A stretch of DNA of 64,000 nt from Puniceicoccales bacterium (GCA_031280235.1 JAITHA010000022.1:1-64000); one strand, 5' to 3'; positions 9,541 to 19,255 are shown, counted from the first letter of the stretch. Notes: generated by a model not told the origin, from the sequence alone. Made by a program: numbers and translations.

Positions 9541-9720
9541 GGGTCAATGCTGGGTGGCCGCCCGGCGATACACCGGGGAGGCGTGCATAGCAGAGCCAGT
9601 TTTCCCACGGCGGGTCAAGATGCCTCATTGGTCTGCGCGTGGGGCAGCGCTTGCCGAAAACATGTCTGCAGCCCAAAAAATGGCTTTTCTTCCATCAGGC
9701 CTTTTTCATTGAGTGCTGCC

Positions 9721-10485
9721 ATGCCCGATAGCTCACGCAGCATGGATGATCTCTATATACTCGCCCAGCGGGTGGCGGAAGGCGCAGGCAGGGTGCTCCT
9801 TGCTGGCGCTGATAGGACCGTCAATTGCTTGGGCGCGCATGACGTCAAGATCCAGGCAGACGTGGATTGTGAGCAAATTATCCGCGACGGGCTTGCACCA
9901 TCCGCCTTGCCAGTTATCGGCGAAGAGCTGGGTGGAGACAGCACTTTGCCTGAGCAAGACGACGTCCTTTACTGGGTCGTGGATCCGCTTGACGGCACAT
10001 ACAACTACTTGCGCAACCAACCCGCCACTTGCGTGAGCATCGCGCTCATGCGCGGGAGTGTGCCTCTCTGTGGCGTTGTGCACGACTTTTGCGGGCACCG
10101 CGTTTACGCCGGGGCAGAGGGGCATGGTGTTTCCATCAACGGCATCAAGGCGCACCCAGTTTGGGCCAAGAACCTCGCCGAGGCCTGTCTCATGACGGGC
10201 TTTCCTGCAGGGATGGACAAATCGCCGGATGCCTTGTGCCGCTTCATGGAGGACGTGCTGCGCTTCAAGAAAATCCGCATGATTGGGAGTGCTGCCCTCG
10301 CCGTCGCCTACGTGGGTGTCGGCCTGGCAGATGTCTATCAGGAGGCGGGGACCAACCTATGGGATGTGGCGGCGGGGCTGGCTATCCTCCGCGCAGCGGG
10401 AGGTTTCTACAAGTTGGAGCCCTCCGGAAAACGCCCCCTGAACTACAACTTGCGGGCGGTAGGTCGCCGCGAATGGCTGGCGTGA
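9721..10485 (+). CDS. Inositol monophosphatase family phosphatase
   Basis: The 254-residue protein has the metal- and phosphate-binding motifs of the IMPase/FBPase/CysQ superfamily: IGEEL (E68/E69), VVDPLDGTYNY (Asp88 and Asp91), and near the C-terminus the NLWDVAAGLAIL motif. Members remove phosphate from inositol phosphate, 3'-phosphoadenosine phosphate or related small substrates with Mg2+. The exact substrate cannot be read from these motifs. The ATG at 9721 is used; another ATG at 9742 would also keep the whole domain. It is followed 49 bp later by the KefB-like antiporter on the same strand. Confidence 0.85.
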   Translation: MPDSSRSMDDLYILAQRVAEGAGRVLLAGADRTVNCLGAHDVKIQADVDCEQIIRDGLAPSALPVIGEELGGDSTLPEQDDVLYWVVDPLDGTYNYLRNQPATCVSIALMRGSVPLCGVVHDFCGHRVYAGAEGHGVSINGIKAHPVWAKNLAEACLMTGFPAGMDKSPDALCRFMEDVLRFKKIRMIGSAALAVAYVGVGLADVYQEAGTNLWDVAAGLAILRAAGGFYKLEPSGKRPLNYNLRAVGRREWLA

Positions 10486-10534
10486 GGCAAGCCGCATCGC
10501 GAAACACTTTTTCACGTCCCCTGCTTTGCCTGAT

Positions 10535-12913
10535 ATGACCGTTTCTCTCGTCCAAGATATTGCTGTTGTCCTGCTCGCTGCCGGGGCGGCAGGCTTCCTT
10601 TGTCGTCGCATCGGCCTGTCGACGATTGTCGGCTATCTCGTGGCGGGTATCATCATCGGGCCGAACACGCCGTTCAAAATGGTCTCTAGCGAGGTGCGCA
10701 TCGACGAGCTCGCACAGGTCGGCTTGGTCTTTGTGATGTTTGCCATAGGCTTGCAGTTGAGCCTCACGAAGCTGGCGCGCATGGGCGCGGGCACCATTTT
10801 TGCCACAGGTCTCGGAGCGCTCTTCATGTTCATGTTTACCCTGCTTCTGGGGCATGCCATGGGCTGGGATTATCGGCAGAGCCTTTTTGCCTCGGGGATG
10901 CTCATGGTGTCCAGCTCAGCCGTCATCTCAAAGGTTATCCAAGAGCTACACCTCACGCACGACAAGACGGCCCAAACGGCACTTACGGTGACGGTGATGG
11001 AGGACATCGTGGCCGTCGTGATGTTGACGATTCTCGCGACAGTGGGGAACTCGGAAACTTTAGACGAAGTGCCGGGCACGGGCAATGGGATCAGTGGCTT
11101 GGGCCTCACTTTCACCAACATCAGTGCCTACGTGGTCTTGATCCTCGCGCTCTGCCTGCTTTTCGTGCCGCGCCTCTTGCGCCGACTCGACATGTCGGGC
11201 GACCCGGAGTTGCGCACTGTGAGCATCGCCGGGCTCTTGCTTCTGCTCGCCGTGTGCGCCTCGCAGGCGGGTTTTTCCACCGCTCTGGGGGCTTTTCTTT
11301 TCGGGGCCATCATCGCCGAGTTGCCCCAGAAGGAGATCGTGGAAAAATCCTTTGAGAGCGTGCGCAGCATCTTCAGCAGCCTGTTCTTTGTCTCCATTGG
11401 CATGTTGGCCCGTCCGTTAGATTTGTTGGATCCATCGGCCCTCAAGGCCCTTGCCAGCTTGGTTTGCTTTGCCATGTTCGTGCGCCCTCTGGCGTGCGGC
11501 TTTGCCCTTGTGCTGGTGGGCGTCTCGCCGCGCGAGGCCAAGCGTGGCGGCCTGTTGCTGACACCCCTCGGCGAGTTCACCTTCATCATCGCTCAGTCGG
11601 CCATCGCGGCGAGCATCTTCCCGGACTATTTTTACCCGGTTGCCATCGCCCTTTCTATCCTCACCGTGCTGGCCACGCCTATTGTGAATCGATACTCAGA
11701 CCACATCGTGGTGCTGGCGGAGAAGTTGGAGCCCAAGCTGCTCTCCAAGGCCTTGGTGGCCTACCACGAGTGGTTCCTTCAGGTGCGCAACAAGCCACCC
11801 AAGCGCCCGGTGTGGCGCTTGACGCGCCCGCGTTTTCTCCAGGTCGGCGGTGAGATGCTCCTCGTCACAGGCATTTTCGTCTTCTCCGAGCCCGTGCTTG
11901 GGCTTTTCGTCCGCCTCGTCAATTCGGTGAACGCGAAGATGGGCGGGAACTTTACGGCATGGCTGGCAGATGGGTTGACTTTGCCCTTCATCTTTTGGGC
12001 CATGTCCGGGGTTATCGTGCTCATGTTCCTTGTCTCTATTTGGCGTAATGTGGACGCCGTGATCATGATGCTCGTGATCAATTTTGAGCGCCCCTTGCCG
12101 CGTAGCCTGCTCACGCAAGGCTTTCGCGGCGCGGCCATCGTCGTTCTGCTTTTCTGGCTTTACTCCATCTTGCCCAGCATCAGCTGGGCTCTCTTTTCCT
12201 TTTGGGCCAGTGCGGGTATCATCCTCGCCATCATGGCTGTGGTATTGCTGTTATCGCGCAGGCTCATCTACTGGCACAGCGCGTGGCGGGCATCCATTGA
12301 GGCCGTCCTCTCCTCAGGAAAAGCTTCGGAGGCAGAGGCGCGCGAAGAGGCACGGCGTGCTATGAACCTTGGCCTCGGCAATTGGGATCTCCATTTGCAG
12401 GATTGCGTCGTTCCCTTGGGAACGGCTTGTGCCGGCGCGGCATTGAGCGAGCTAGCCATTCCCACGCGCTTTGGGAGTGTCGTCATTGAGGTCGAACGTA
12501 ATGGCCACAGCATTCTCGATCCGGGCCCGGAGACGCGCCTCTACCCGGGAGACAAAGTCCTCCTCCTTGGCAAAGAGGCCGAGATTGGGCAGACGCGTGC
12601 CTTTTTGGAGGCCAAGGGCGTCGCCGACGAGGGTGCGGACCGCGTAGCCGCACGCGCCGTCTTGGAGACTTGTGTTGTGCAGGCCGGGCCACGCACAGAC
12701 AAGAGCCTTGCCGAGCTCGGGATCGCGCGTAACACGGGCGTACGCATAGTGGGCATCCAGCGTGATGGCGCGCGCATCATCAACCCAACGGGGCGCGAAA
12801 TCTTGCGCGATGGCGATGGCCTGCTTTTCGTGGGCACTTTGGAGCAAACGCGTCAATTTACCAGGTGGCTCGCGGAAGATATCCCGGGCACAGACACTTT
12901 AGCGGACGCTTGA
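10535..12913 (+). CDS. CPA2-family (KefB-like) cation/proton antiporter with tandem TrkA-C domains
   Basis: The 792-residue membrane protein begins with a Na+/H+-exchanger-type domain (about residues 5-385, roughly a dozen hydrophobic segments, including IGLSTIVGYLVAGIIIGP). A second block of hydrophobic segments follows (about 430-590). The soluble C-terminus holds two TrkA-C-like modules, about 620-700 (VVIEVERNGHSILDPGPETRLYPGDKVLLLG) and 705-780 (NTGVRIVGIQRDGARIINP). An NAD-binding TrkA-N domain between exchanger and TrkA-C is not evident. That differs from E. coli KefB/KefC and suggests gating by another ligand. A TTG nine bases upstream is an alternative start; the ATG at 10535 is preferred. 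The transported ion, probably K+ or Na+, is inferred from family. Confidence 0.87.
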   Translation: MTVSLVQDIAVVLLAAGAAGFLCRRIGLSTIVGYLVAGIIIGPNTPFKMVSSEVRIDELAQVGLVFVMFAIGLQLSLTKLARMGAGTIFATGLGALFMFMFTLLLGHAMGWDYRQSLFASGMLMVSSSAVISKVIQELHLTHDKTAQTALTVTVMEDIVAVVMLTILATVGNSETLDEVPGTGNGISGLGLTFTNISAYVVLILALCLLFVPRLLRRLDMSGDPELRTVSIAGLLLLLAVCASQAGFSTALGAFLFGAIIAELPQKEIVEKSFESVRSIFSSLFFVSIGMLARPLDLLDPSALKALASLVCFAMFVRPLACGFALVLVGVSPREAKRGGLLLTPLGEFTFIIAQSAIAASIFPDYFYPVAIALSILTVLATPIVNRYSDHIVVLAEKLEPKLLSKALVAYHEWFLQVRNKPPKRPVWRLTRPRFLQVGGEMLLVTGIFVFSEPVLGLFVRLVNSVNAKMGGNFTAWLADGLTLPFIFWAMSGVIVLMFLVSIWRNVDAVIMMLVINFERPLPRSLLTQGFRGAAIVVLLFWLYSILPSISWALFSFWASAGIILAIMAVVLLLSRRLIYWHSAWRASIEAVLSSGKASEAEAREEARRAMNLGLGNWDLHLQDCVVPLGTACAGAALSELAIPTRFGSVVIEVERNGHSILDPGPETRLYPGDKVLLLGKEAEIGQTRAFLEAKGVADEGADRVAARAVLETCVVQAGPRTDKSLAELGIARNTGVRIVGIQRDGARIINPTGREILRDGDGLLFVGTLEQTRQFTRWLAEDIPGTDTLADA

Positions 12914-13057
12914 GCATGTCGCTCCGCGATCCCGCCTCGTCGCGCAGCCCGTTTACTCTTGCCTCAACAACGCACCTTCCTTTCCTCGCCCGACCTCCTT
13001 TCGCTCGCGTAGAGCAAGGCGTCGTACCGACCAAAACAACGCAACAACCATTCATCC

Positions 13058-14362
13058 GTGTCCATTAACATCAAAGAAATCAGCCCCACTCGCAAGGCTG
13101 TGACGCTCATTTTCCCAGCCGCCACCATCGCCACATTAGAGGGGGATGTCATCAAAGAAATCAGCAAAGAGGCGCGCTTGCCAGGCTTTCGCCCTGGGCG
13201 CGCCCCGGTGCAAGTCATCCGGCGCCAATTCGCCGATACGATCGCCAACGAAACCAAACAGCGCCTCGTGGGAGCCGCCGTGCAGCGAATCAGAGACGAG
13301 ACAAAACTCAAACTCATCGACATCATCAGCACCGACGGCCTCGATGAATTGACGTTCGGGGGAGACTTCTCCTTGCACCTCGTGATCGACCACCAGCCAG
13401 AGTTCGAATTGCCCGAGTACAAGGGTCTTGAGTTGCCCCTCGCTCCCGTCGAGGTTTCTGAGGCAGATGTTGACAGAGTCCTTGCCGACTTCCGCGCCCA
13501 CTACGCGCGCTATGAAGTCGTCGAACGCCCCGCTGAGAAAGGGGACTTTGTGAAGCTCTCCTACGAGGGCACGATTGACGGCGCACCTGTCAAGGACGTC
13601 GCCCCGGCAGCCTACCTCTACGGGACCCAAGCAGCGACCTGGGAAGAGGCAGGCGGCAGCGAAGACACGCGCCACATCCCGGCCATAGTCCAAGGCATCC
13701 TCGGCAAAAAACCGGGAGACAAAGACACCTTCCTCCACGTTTTCCCGGACGATTTTGGTGTCGAAGCCTTGCGTGGGAAAACTGCCACCTATGCTGTCGA
13801 GATTTTCGAGGTAAGGGCCAAGATCCTCCCAGAGTTGGACGAGGAGTTTTACAAGCGAGTTGAAGCAAAAGACCTTGACGACCTGCGCTCCCAGCTCCGT
13901 GAACGCGTCCTCGCCACCAAGCAAAATCAGGCCAAGGCAGCCCAGCGCGATGTGGCTGTTGAGAAGCTCCTTGCCCTCGTGGATTTCCCCGTGCCAGAGG
14001 TAACGATCGAGGCCGAGCTCCAGACCCTTTTCATGGATTACGCCGCCAAGCAGTTGCGCAACGACGTCTCCGTCGAAGGGATAAAGGAAGGGCGACAAGC
14101 CTTCTGTGCTGACGCACGCCCTGAGGCCGAAAGACAGGGGAAACTTCGTTTCATCCTCAGGGAAATCATCCTCAGGGAAAAAATCTCCGTTGCCGTCGAA
14201 GACTTGGTGAAACACGTCGAGAGAGAGGCCGCCCTCATTGGCAAGCCTCCCGAGCAACACATTAAGGAAGTCCTCAAGGACAAGGCCTACCTCGCCCAAA
14301 TGCGCGCTGTCATCGCTGAGAACAAAGCTCTCGACCTCGTCATCCAAAACGCAAAGGCATGA
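13058..14362 (+). CDS. tig: Trigger factor, ribosome-associated chaperone and prolyl isomerase
   Basis: Trigger factor binds the ribosome exit tunnel and shields nascent chains. The 434-residue protein has the N-terminal ribosome-binding loop GFRPGRAP at residues 43-50 (consensus GFRxGxxP). A central FKBP-like domain (about 150-240) starts EKGDFVKLSYEGTIDG, and a long helical C-terminal substrate-binding region follows. The start codon is GTG at 13058; no ATG fits the conserved N-terminus. Its stop overlaps the gltX start by 4 bp (ATGA), so the two are translationally coupled. The 144 bp upstream contain no other gene. Confidence 0.94.
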   Translation: MSINIKEISPTRKAVTLIFPAATIATLEGDVIKEISKEARLPGFRPGRAPVQVIRRQFADTIANETKQRLVGAAVQRIRDETKLKLIDIISTDGLDELTFGGDFSLHLVIDHQPEFELPEYKGLELPLAPVEVSEADVDRVLADFRAHYARYEVVERPAEKGDFVKLSYEGTIDGAPVKDVAPAAYLYGTQAATWEEAGGSEDTRHIPAIVQGILGKKPGDKDTFLHVFPDDFGVEALRGKTATYAVEIFEVRAKILPELDEEFYKRVEAKDLDDLRSQLRERVLATKQNQAKAAQRDVAVEKLLALVDFPVPEVTIEAELQTLFMDYAAKQLRNDVSVEGIKEGRQAFCADARPEAERQGKLRFILREIILREKISVAVEDLVKHVEREAALIGKPPEQHIKEVLKDKAYLAQMRAVIAENKALDLVIQNAKA

Positions 14363-15759
14363 GCAACCTTGGCCCGGTCCGTACACGCTTCGCACCCAGC
14401 CCGACAGGCTTCTTTCACATCGGCGGTGCGCGCACAGCCCTCTTCAACTGGCTCTACTCACGCCACACAGGGGGTAAATTCATCCTTCGTATTGAGGACA
14501 CAGATAAGGCACGCAATAGCGAGGAATTCCTCCGCGTCATCTACGACAGCCTCAAATGGCTCGGCATAGACTGGGATGAAGGCCCAGGCATGGGGGGGGG
14601 CCACGGCCCATACCGCCAAAGCGAGCGCAACGACGTTTACCGCCTCTATCTCGAAAAACTCCGCACTACAGGCAGAACCTACGAGAAGGACGGTGCCATC
14701 TGGTTCCGCCTCAATGGCGAACGCCACACCGTCCACGAGAAATACAAGGAAGACGACGGCACCGAGCACGACCGTATCGTTGAGCGCGTCAAAGCCGCCC
14801 CGGTACTCATACACGACCTCATCCGTGGAGACGTCTCCCGCGCCGAAGACAGGGACTTTGTCCTCGTGCGCGCCAATGGCGAGCCAGGCTTCCACCTCGT
14901 CAACGTGGTTGACGACATCGCGATGCGCATCACGCACGTCATTCGAGGCGAAGATCACCTCTCCAACACCTCCAAGCACATTGAGCTCTACAACGCACTC
15001 GGCGAACCTCCTCCCGTGTTCGCCCACATCCCCCTCATTTTGAAAGCCGACGGCAAAGGTAAAATGTCCAAGCGAGATCGCGGCGCACTCATCGAAGAAT
15101 ATCAGGCACGCCACTTCTTGCCCGAGGCTGTACGCAATTTCCTCTGTCTCCTCGGTTGGACACCCGGCGACGGACGCGAAATCTTGCCCATCGCCGACGT
15201 CATCACCCAGTTCGAGCTGCACGACGTGCACCAAGCCAATGCGCGCTTCGACGAACGTAAAATGGCCTTCTTCAACCAGCAATACTTGCGCGCTATGCCA
15301 GCACCAGCGTTTGCCCAAAAAGCCCTCTCCGCCCTGCATCAGGCAGGACTCGTCGACGCAAACGCCAGCACAGACGATGCCCACATCCAAAGCATCCTCA
15401 TCTTGCTGCAGGAAAAACTCCCAAGCCTAGAAAACATCGCTGACATGAGTACCTATTTTTTTACCGAGGAATATCCCTACTCACCCAACGTTCGGGAAAC
15501 CCTCACCAAAAAAGGCGACCCCGTCGCACGTGTACGCCAGCTTCTCCCCGCATTCACCCAGCTGGCCAGCATGGACGACGCCACTGCGATAGACGCCGCT
15601 ATCACCACCACTGCCACCGCATTCGCTGCCAAACCAAGCGAATATTTTGCCCCCCTACGCTACGCCATCAGCGGCCTCGGCAGCGGCCCCCACCTTCACG
15701 ACATCCTTCGCATCCTCGGCAAAGAACGAACCCTCATCCGCATGGACCGCTTCCAATAG
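14359..15759 (+). CDS. gltX: Glutamyl-tRNA synthetase
   Basis: GltX charges tRNA-Glu. The 466-residue class I synthetase has the HIGH-type motif FAPSPTGFFHIGGART (HIGG at 20-23) and the KMSKR loop at residues 235-239. Length and layout are normal for a discriminating or non-discriminating GluRS; which of the two cannot be told by eye. A run of nine G residues (14592-14600) encodes part of the GMGGGHGPYRQSER segment near residue 78. The gene overlaps tig by 4 bp. Transcription probably ends at the hairpin at 15875-15917. Confidence 0.96.
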   Translation: MSNLGPVRTRFAPSPTGFFHIGGARTALFNWLYSRHTGGKFILRIEDTDKARNSEEFLRVIYDSLKWLGIDWDEGPGMGGGHGPYRQSERNDVYRLYLEKLRTTGRTYEKDGAIWFRLNGERHTVHEKYKEDDGTEHDRIVERVKAAPVLIHDLIRGDVSRAEDRDFVLVRANGEPGFHLVNVVDDIAMRITHVIRGEDHLSNTSKHIELYNALGEPPPVFAHIPLILKADGKGKMSKRDRGALIEEYQARHFLPEAVRNFLCLLGWTPGDGREILPIADVITQFELHDVHQANARFDERKMAFFNQQYLRAMPAPAFAQKALSALHQAGLVDANASTDDAHIQSILILLQEKLPSLENIADMSTYFFTEEYPYSPNVRETLTKKGDPVARVRQLLPAFTQLASMDDATAIDAAITTTATAFAAKPSEYFAPLRYAISGLGSGPHLHDILRILGKERTLIRMDRFQ

Positions 15760-15760
15760 G

Positions 15761-15825
15761 CATGTTGTGGTATAAACGCTCGTCTCAATAACTCAAAAAA
15801 CACACCGAATTCCCGGCTCAAAATG
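15761..15825 (+). repeat. Dispersed 65-bp repeat, copy A
   Basis: This stretch begins one base after the gltX stop and matches 37373-37437 at 57 of 65 positions by hand alignment, without gaps. A 28-bp core (15777-15804) is identical in both copies and includes the motif GTCTCAATA. Both copies lie downstream of a plus-strand gene in the same orientation. The repeat has no reading frame of note. Its nature (REP-like, MITE fragment or 3' UTR element) is open. Confidence 0.8.
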
Positions 15826-15874
15826 GTTGCCATTTCAACCCCTATTGTGCCCATCTTTCCCGATTCAAACACGC

Positions 15875-15917
15875 AAAAACCCCCGCAACCATCGCGGTTA
15901 CGGGGGTTTGTTTTTTT
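15875..15917. terminator. Bidirectional intrinsic terminator between gltX and tRNA-Pro
   Basis: The arms AAACCCCCG and CGGGGGTTT (about 15877-15885 and 15901-15909) enclose a loop with a further AACC/GGTT pairing. On the plus strand the hairpin is followed by GTTTTTTT (end of gltX). On the minus strand it is followed by TTTTTGCG (end of tRNA-Pro). Both directions therefore have a G+C-rich stem plus a T run, as expected for a shared Rho-independent terminator. Confidence 0.88.
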
Positions 15918-15919
15918 AA

Positions 15920-15997
15920 TGGTCGGGCTGAGTGGATTCGAACCACCGACCCCTTGCACCCCATGCAAGTGCGCTAGCCAGACTGCGCTACAGCCCG
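15920..15997 (-). tRNA. tRNA-Pro (anticodon GGG)
   Basis: Read on the minus strand the 78-nt sequence folds as a full cloverleaf. The acceptor is CGGGCTG/CAGCCCG, the D arm starts GCGC, and the anticodon stem CTTGC/GCAAG carries loop ATGGGGT, giving anticodon GGG for proline CCC (and CCU by wobble). The T arm has loop TTCGAAT. The discriminator A and CCA are encoded. It is transcribed toward gltX and ends at the shared hairpin. Confidence 0.96.
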
Positions 15998-16420
15998 AAA
16001 AGAAAGTCGTATGGCATGGACGGGAAGGCGGGGAGTCAATGATTTTTTGGTTCCTCGCCATTTTGAGTGGGGAGGTTGGTGGCAGGAGAAGGTCAGTTTC
16101 GCGGCGTGGAAGGAGAGCTTCGAGATTGGATTGGCACTCATGCGAAAGCCACGGGTGGCTTGTTTCACAGCTTCAAACGCGCTGTTTAGTCCTTTTCATT
16201 AGGTATCCTGAGCACGGCACAGCCTGCTATATCCCACAGTTCGGGTTAAAAAAGCTTTTTTGCAGTCATAGAAAATTCATTCATAAATTTTCCCCGACCC
16301 AGAGCAACTTCCGCAGGCTATCCACTCAAAACTGCGAGGAACCGATTTCGATTTTTTGCAGCGCCTTCAGGTGTTTTTTGTCGCCCAAGCCTTCAGCTCA
16401 GCCACCCTGCCGCCCTCTCC
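15998..16420. other. Intergenic region upstream of tRNA-Pro and sufE
   Basis: No gene can be supported. The open frames here have no recognisable domain and cross the tRNA. A possible minus-strand tRNA promoter is TTGACT at 16039-16034 with TGCCAT at 16016-16011, 17 bp apart; the -10 match is weak. A short A/T palindrome AAAAAAGCTTTTTT lies near 16248-16261. Confidence 0.45.
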
Positions 16421-16846
16421 ATGACTCTCTCTGAGAAACGCCAGTCCTTGCTCGACGAGTTGGCTCCCTTTGACGACCCGCACGAGCGTTTCCGATACAT
16501 CATAGACCGTGCCAAGACGGCCCCCTCGCTGGAGGAACGGTATAAGGTGCCGGAGCTGCTCATCAGGGGATGCACGTCCAACTTGTGGGTGTTGCCACGC
16601 TATGAAAGCGGGGCCTGTTTTTTTCAGGCAGACGCCGATTCCATCATTTCCAAAGGCATCGCTACCCTCGTGTGTGAGTTCTACAGCGGGGCCACGCCTG
16701 GCGAAGTGTTGGGCACGGAGGCAGATTTTCTTGGCACCGTTGGTATCACGCAGCACCTCTCGCCAAACCGCCGCAACGGCCTCTCCAACCTTGTTGTCCG
16801 GATACGCGCTTTTGCCGGGCACTGCGCCGCGCCTGCTGTGCAGTAA
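16421..16846 (+). CDS. sufE: SufE family sulfur acceptor for Fe-S cluster assembly
   Basis: SufE accepts persulfide sulfur from the cysteine desulfurase SufS and passes it to the Fe-S scaffold. The 141-residue protein has the family layout. An N-terminal helical segment with FRYIIDRAK is followed by the active-site loop [13 protein letters not shown], with the acceptor Cys at residue 51, and then the conserved [14 protein letters not shown] helix near the C-terminus. No suf or isc genes are nearby. It is followed 15 bp later by coaB on the same strand. The function is assigned from family similarity. Confidence 0.9.
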   Translation: MTLSEKRQSLLDELAPFDDPHERFRYIIDRAKTAPSLEERYKVPELLIRGCTSNLWVLPRYESGACFFQADADSIISKGIATLVCEFYSGATPGEVLGTEADFLGTVGITQHLSPNRRNGLSNLVVRIRAFAGHCAAPAVQ

Positions 16847-16861
16847 AGCGCCCTCTTTGCC

Positions 16862-17515
16862 ATGCCAGTCCGCTGCCTCATCACTGCCGGGCCGACCCGC
16901 GAGTTTTTTGACCCCGTGCGTTTTGTTTCCAATCCGTCTTCCGGGAAAATGGGCTACGCCCTGGCTGCTGCAGCGGCGACCTTGGGCTGTGAGGTTGAGC
17001 TGGTGAGCGGCCCCGTCGCCTTGCCGGCACCTCCTGGGGTGCGTCTCTACCGGGTGATCACCGGGGCGGAAATGCTCGAGTGCGTAGGCACGCTTTTTGA
17101 TACGTGCGACGTGTTGGTGAAGGCGGCTGCCGTGTGTGATTTTCGCCCGTGCGCTTACTCGGCACAAAAGGTGAAGAAAGAAGCCGTGCCGTGCAGCGTC
17201 GAGTTTGAGCCGGTGCCAGACATTTTGAAGATGATGGCTGCGCGCAGGCGCCCTGATCAGGTGCTTGTAGGCTTCGCAGCGGAGACGGTGAATGTCGAAG
17301 CCTACGCACGCCGCAAGTTGCAGGAAAAACGCTTGGACTGGATCGTGGCCAATCGCGTGGGCCGCGAAGGCGGGGCGGATTTACCCAACGCTTTTGAGGC
17401 TGACACGAACACCGTGTTGTTACTCAGCGCCCAAGGTCTTCGTGAAGAATACGGGCCCGCACCCAAGCCGGACGTAGCCCGCTGGCTTCTGCAAACAATG
17501 AAAATCCCCGGGTAG
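16862..17515 (+). CDS. coaB: Phosphopantothenoylcysteine synthetase (stand-alone CoaB)
   Basis: CoaB joins cysteine to 4'-phosphopantothenate with a nucleotide triphosphate in coenzyme A synthesis. Most bacteria fuse it to the decarboxylase as CoaBC; this 217-residue protein is the CoaB half only. Motifs are [20 protein letters not shown] with SSGKMG (residues 7-31), [10 protein letters not shown] (87-96) and the substrate-binding Lys region KVKKE (103-107). The start is ATG at 16862, 15 bp after sufE. A separate decarboxylase (coaC) must be elsewhere in the genome. It converges with ribF, 14 bp apart. Confidence 0.9.
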   Translation: MPVRCLITAGPTREFFDPVRFVSNPSSGKMGYALAAAAATLGCEVELVSGPVALPAPPGVRLYRVITGAEMLECVGTLFDTCDVLVKAAAVCDFRPCAYSAQKVKKEAVPCSVEFEPVPDILKMMAARRRPDQVLVGFAAETVNVEAYARRKLQEKRLDWIVANRVGREGGADLPNAFEADTNTVLLLSAQGLREEYGPAPKPDVARWLLQTMKIPG

Positions 17516-17529
17516 GGTGGCGCCCGTTC

Positions 17530-18462
17530 CTACCTCCTGGCGGCCTCCCGGATGTCTTGGGCGATTTGCGAACGCAGGGCCTCGATGGTGGGGAATTGTT
17601 TTTCGGGGCGGATAAAGCGGAGCCATTCCACGTGCAATTGGCAGCTTTCCACAAAGCCTTCGTTGATGACGTTTGTGCTGTCTGCCAGCAGGTGTGTTTC
17701 CAGGAGTGGGCACGCCACATCGGGGGTCTCGATGGTTGGGCGCAGGCCGTAGTTGGCGATGCCGGGAAACCAGCGGCTGCCCACACGCGCTTGCACGACA
17801 TAGACGCCGTGGCGTGGCGCGAGCTCCGGCTCCCAGACGAGGTTGAGCGTCGGCACGCCGATGGTGCGCCCGAGCGCGCGCCCCGGGCGCACGGTGCCTT
17901 GTGCTTCGTAGTGGTAGCCCAGCAGGGTTGCCGCCTCCTGCATGTCGCCGTTGGCGATGAGCTGGCGGATGCGTGTGCTGCTGATGCGTGTGCCTCCGGC
18001 CTCGACGCCTGGCGTGGCGACGACGGATATGCCCAATGCCGAGGCGAGCTCGCGGAGTTGCCGCACATCGCTGGCACGTGCACGCCCGAAGCGAAAATCG
18101 AAGCCGACGTGGATGCTCGCCAGCGCGGGCACTTCGTTTTGCAAGAGCTCCAGAAAGGCGGGTGCGTCGAGGCTGGCAAATTCTGGCGTGAATGGCCGGG
18201 CAAACACGCGCTCCACGCCCAGCGCGCGCAGGCGGCTTTCCTTGGCGGGTGCGTCGAGAATTTGTGGGATGGGGTTTTCCGGGTGAAACACGTGGCTCGG
18301 GTGCGGGGCGAATGTGTACACGGCCACTTGCCCGTCTGTTTCGCGTGCCGCCCGTAGCGCGCTGGCGATGATGGCCCGGTGCCCGAGGTGTACTCCGTCG
18401 AACATGCCGATGGCCAGGTGCGTGGGCCTTGGGTGGGTCTGCATGGGTGGGGGGTGGATCAT
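17530..18462 (-). CDS. ribF: Bifunctional riboflavin kinase / FMN adenylyltransferase
   Basis: RibF phosphorylates riboflavin to FMN and adenylates FMN to FAD. The 310-residue protein has the N-terminal nucleotidyltransferase motif [11 protein letters not shown] (19-29) with its HxGH-type signature and the ISSTRIR motif (about residue 160). The C-terminal flavokinase domain begins [11 protein letters not shown]. The ATG at 18462 overlaps the truB TGA (ATGA), so the two are coupled. An internal ATG at 18444 would drop only six residues. The truB-ribF pairing is common in bacteria. Confidence 0.93.
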   Translation of the reverse strand: MIHPPPMQTHPRPTHLAIGMFDGVHLGHRAIIASALRAARETDGQVAVYTFAPHPSHVFHPENPIPQILDAPAKESRLRALGVERVFARPFTPEFASLDAPAFLELLQNEVPALASIHVGFDFRFGRARASDVRQLRELASALGISVVATPGVEAGGTRISSTRIRQLIANGDMQEAATLLGYHYEAQGTVRPGRALGRTIGVPTLNLVWEPELAPRHGVYVVQARVGSRWFPGIANYGLRPTIETPDVACPLLETHLLADSTNVINEGFVESCQLHVEWLRFIRPEKQFPTIEALRSQIAQDIREAARR

Positions 18463-19187
18463 AGCGCGTGGCTCGGCACAGCCTGCCAGACGGGCACGAG
18501 GCGTGCGCGGATGTCTTGCAGGGGCATTTTCTCCAGATCGGCCAGCGTCACGGCTTGGGAGATGTCGAGCTGGCCGGAGGCCGTGCGCCGCAGGGCCACG
18601 AGATGCGCGCCCACGCCCAGCGCCTGCCCGACGTCGTTGGCCAGCGTGCGCACGTAGGTGCCTTTGCTGCACGAGACGCGGAAGCTGGCATCGGGGGCGG
18701 TATAGTTGAGCAGAGAGAATTTGCCGACGTGGATGAAGCGTGGCTCGCGTGGCACTTCATCGCCCCTGCGCGCCAGCTTATAGAGCGGTACGCCTTGCAC
18801 CTTCTTGGCGGAGAACATGGGAGGGGTCTGGTATTGGTCACCTTCCATCTTTTGCATGGCGGCGGCGATTTCCCCGGCGCCGAGACTTTCGGGCAGTGCC
18901 ACGGTTGCCATGATTTCGCCGTCAGAGTCCTGAGTATTCGTCACCTGCCCCAGGCGCATAGTACCTTCGTATTCCTTGTCGCGGCTCATCAGGTATTGGG
19001 AGGCCTTGGTGGCTTTGCCGACGAGGAGGACGAGGACTCCCGTGGCCAGTGGATCGAGGGTACCGGCGTGCCCTATGCGTTTCGTGTGCAGGATGCGGCG
19101 CGCGCAGGCGACGACATCGTGCGAGGTGAAGCCCGTAGGCTTGTCCACGATGAGGATGCCGTCGAGTTCTGGGTGGCTGGAAATCAT
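18459..19187 (-). CDS. truB: tRNA pseudouridine(55) synthase TruB
   Basis: TruB makes pseudouridine 55 in the T loop of tRNAs. The 242-residue protein has the N-terminal [17 protein letters not shown] and the catalytic motif [14 protein letters not shown] with the nucleophile Asp45, then the [13 protein letters not shown] segment. The frame stays open far upstream, but that part is antisense to cca, so the ATG at 19187 is used. It overlaps ribF by 4 bp. The C-terminus is short, without a clear PUA domain, as in many bacterial TruB proteins. Confidence 0.94.
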   Translation of the reverse strand: MISSHPELDGILIVDKPTGFTSHDVVACARRILHTKRIGHAGTLDPLATGVLVLLVGKATKASQYLMSRDKEYEGTMRLGQVTNTQDSDGEIMATVALPESLGAGEIAAAMQKMEGDQYQTPPMFSAKKVQGVPLYKLARRGDEVPREPRFIHVGKFSLLNYTAPDASFRVSCSKGTYVRTLANDVGQALGVGAHLVALRRTASGQLDISQAVTLADLEKMPLQDIRARLVPVWQAVPSHAL

Positions 19188-19255
19188 GTGCGGTGAGAAA
19201 ACAGGTTTTCCACGGGGTGAAAGCGGAAAAAACGGGGCGCCTGCCCTGCCCGTGT

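Noticed and set aside
14592-14600. G9 tract in gltX as a phase-variation site
   Set aside because: gltX is essential, so an off state would be lethal. The tract is more useful as a control for the other homopolymers.
15823-16434. A 203-codon plus-strand frame
   Set aside because: It runs through the tRNA-Pro gene and the terminator and shows no coding signature.
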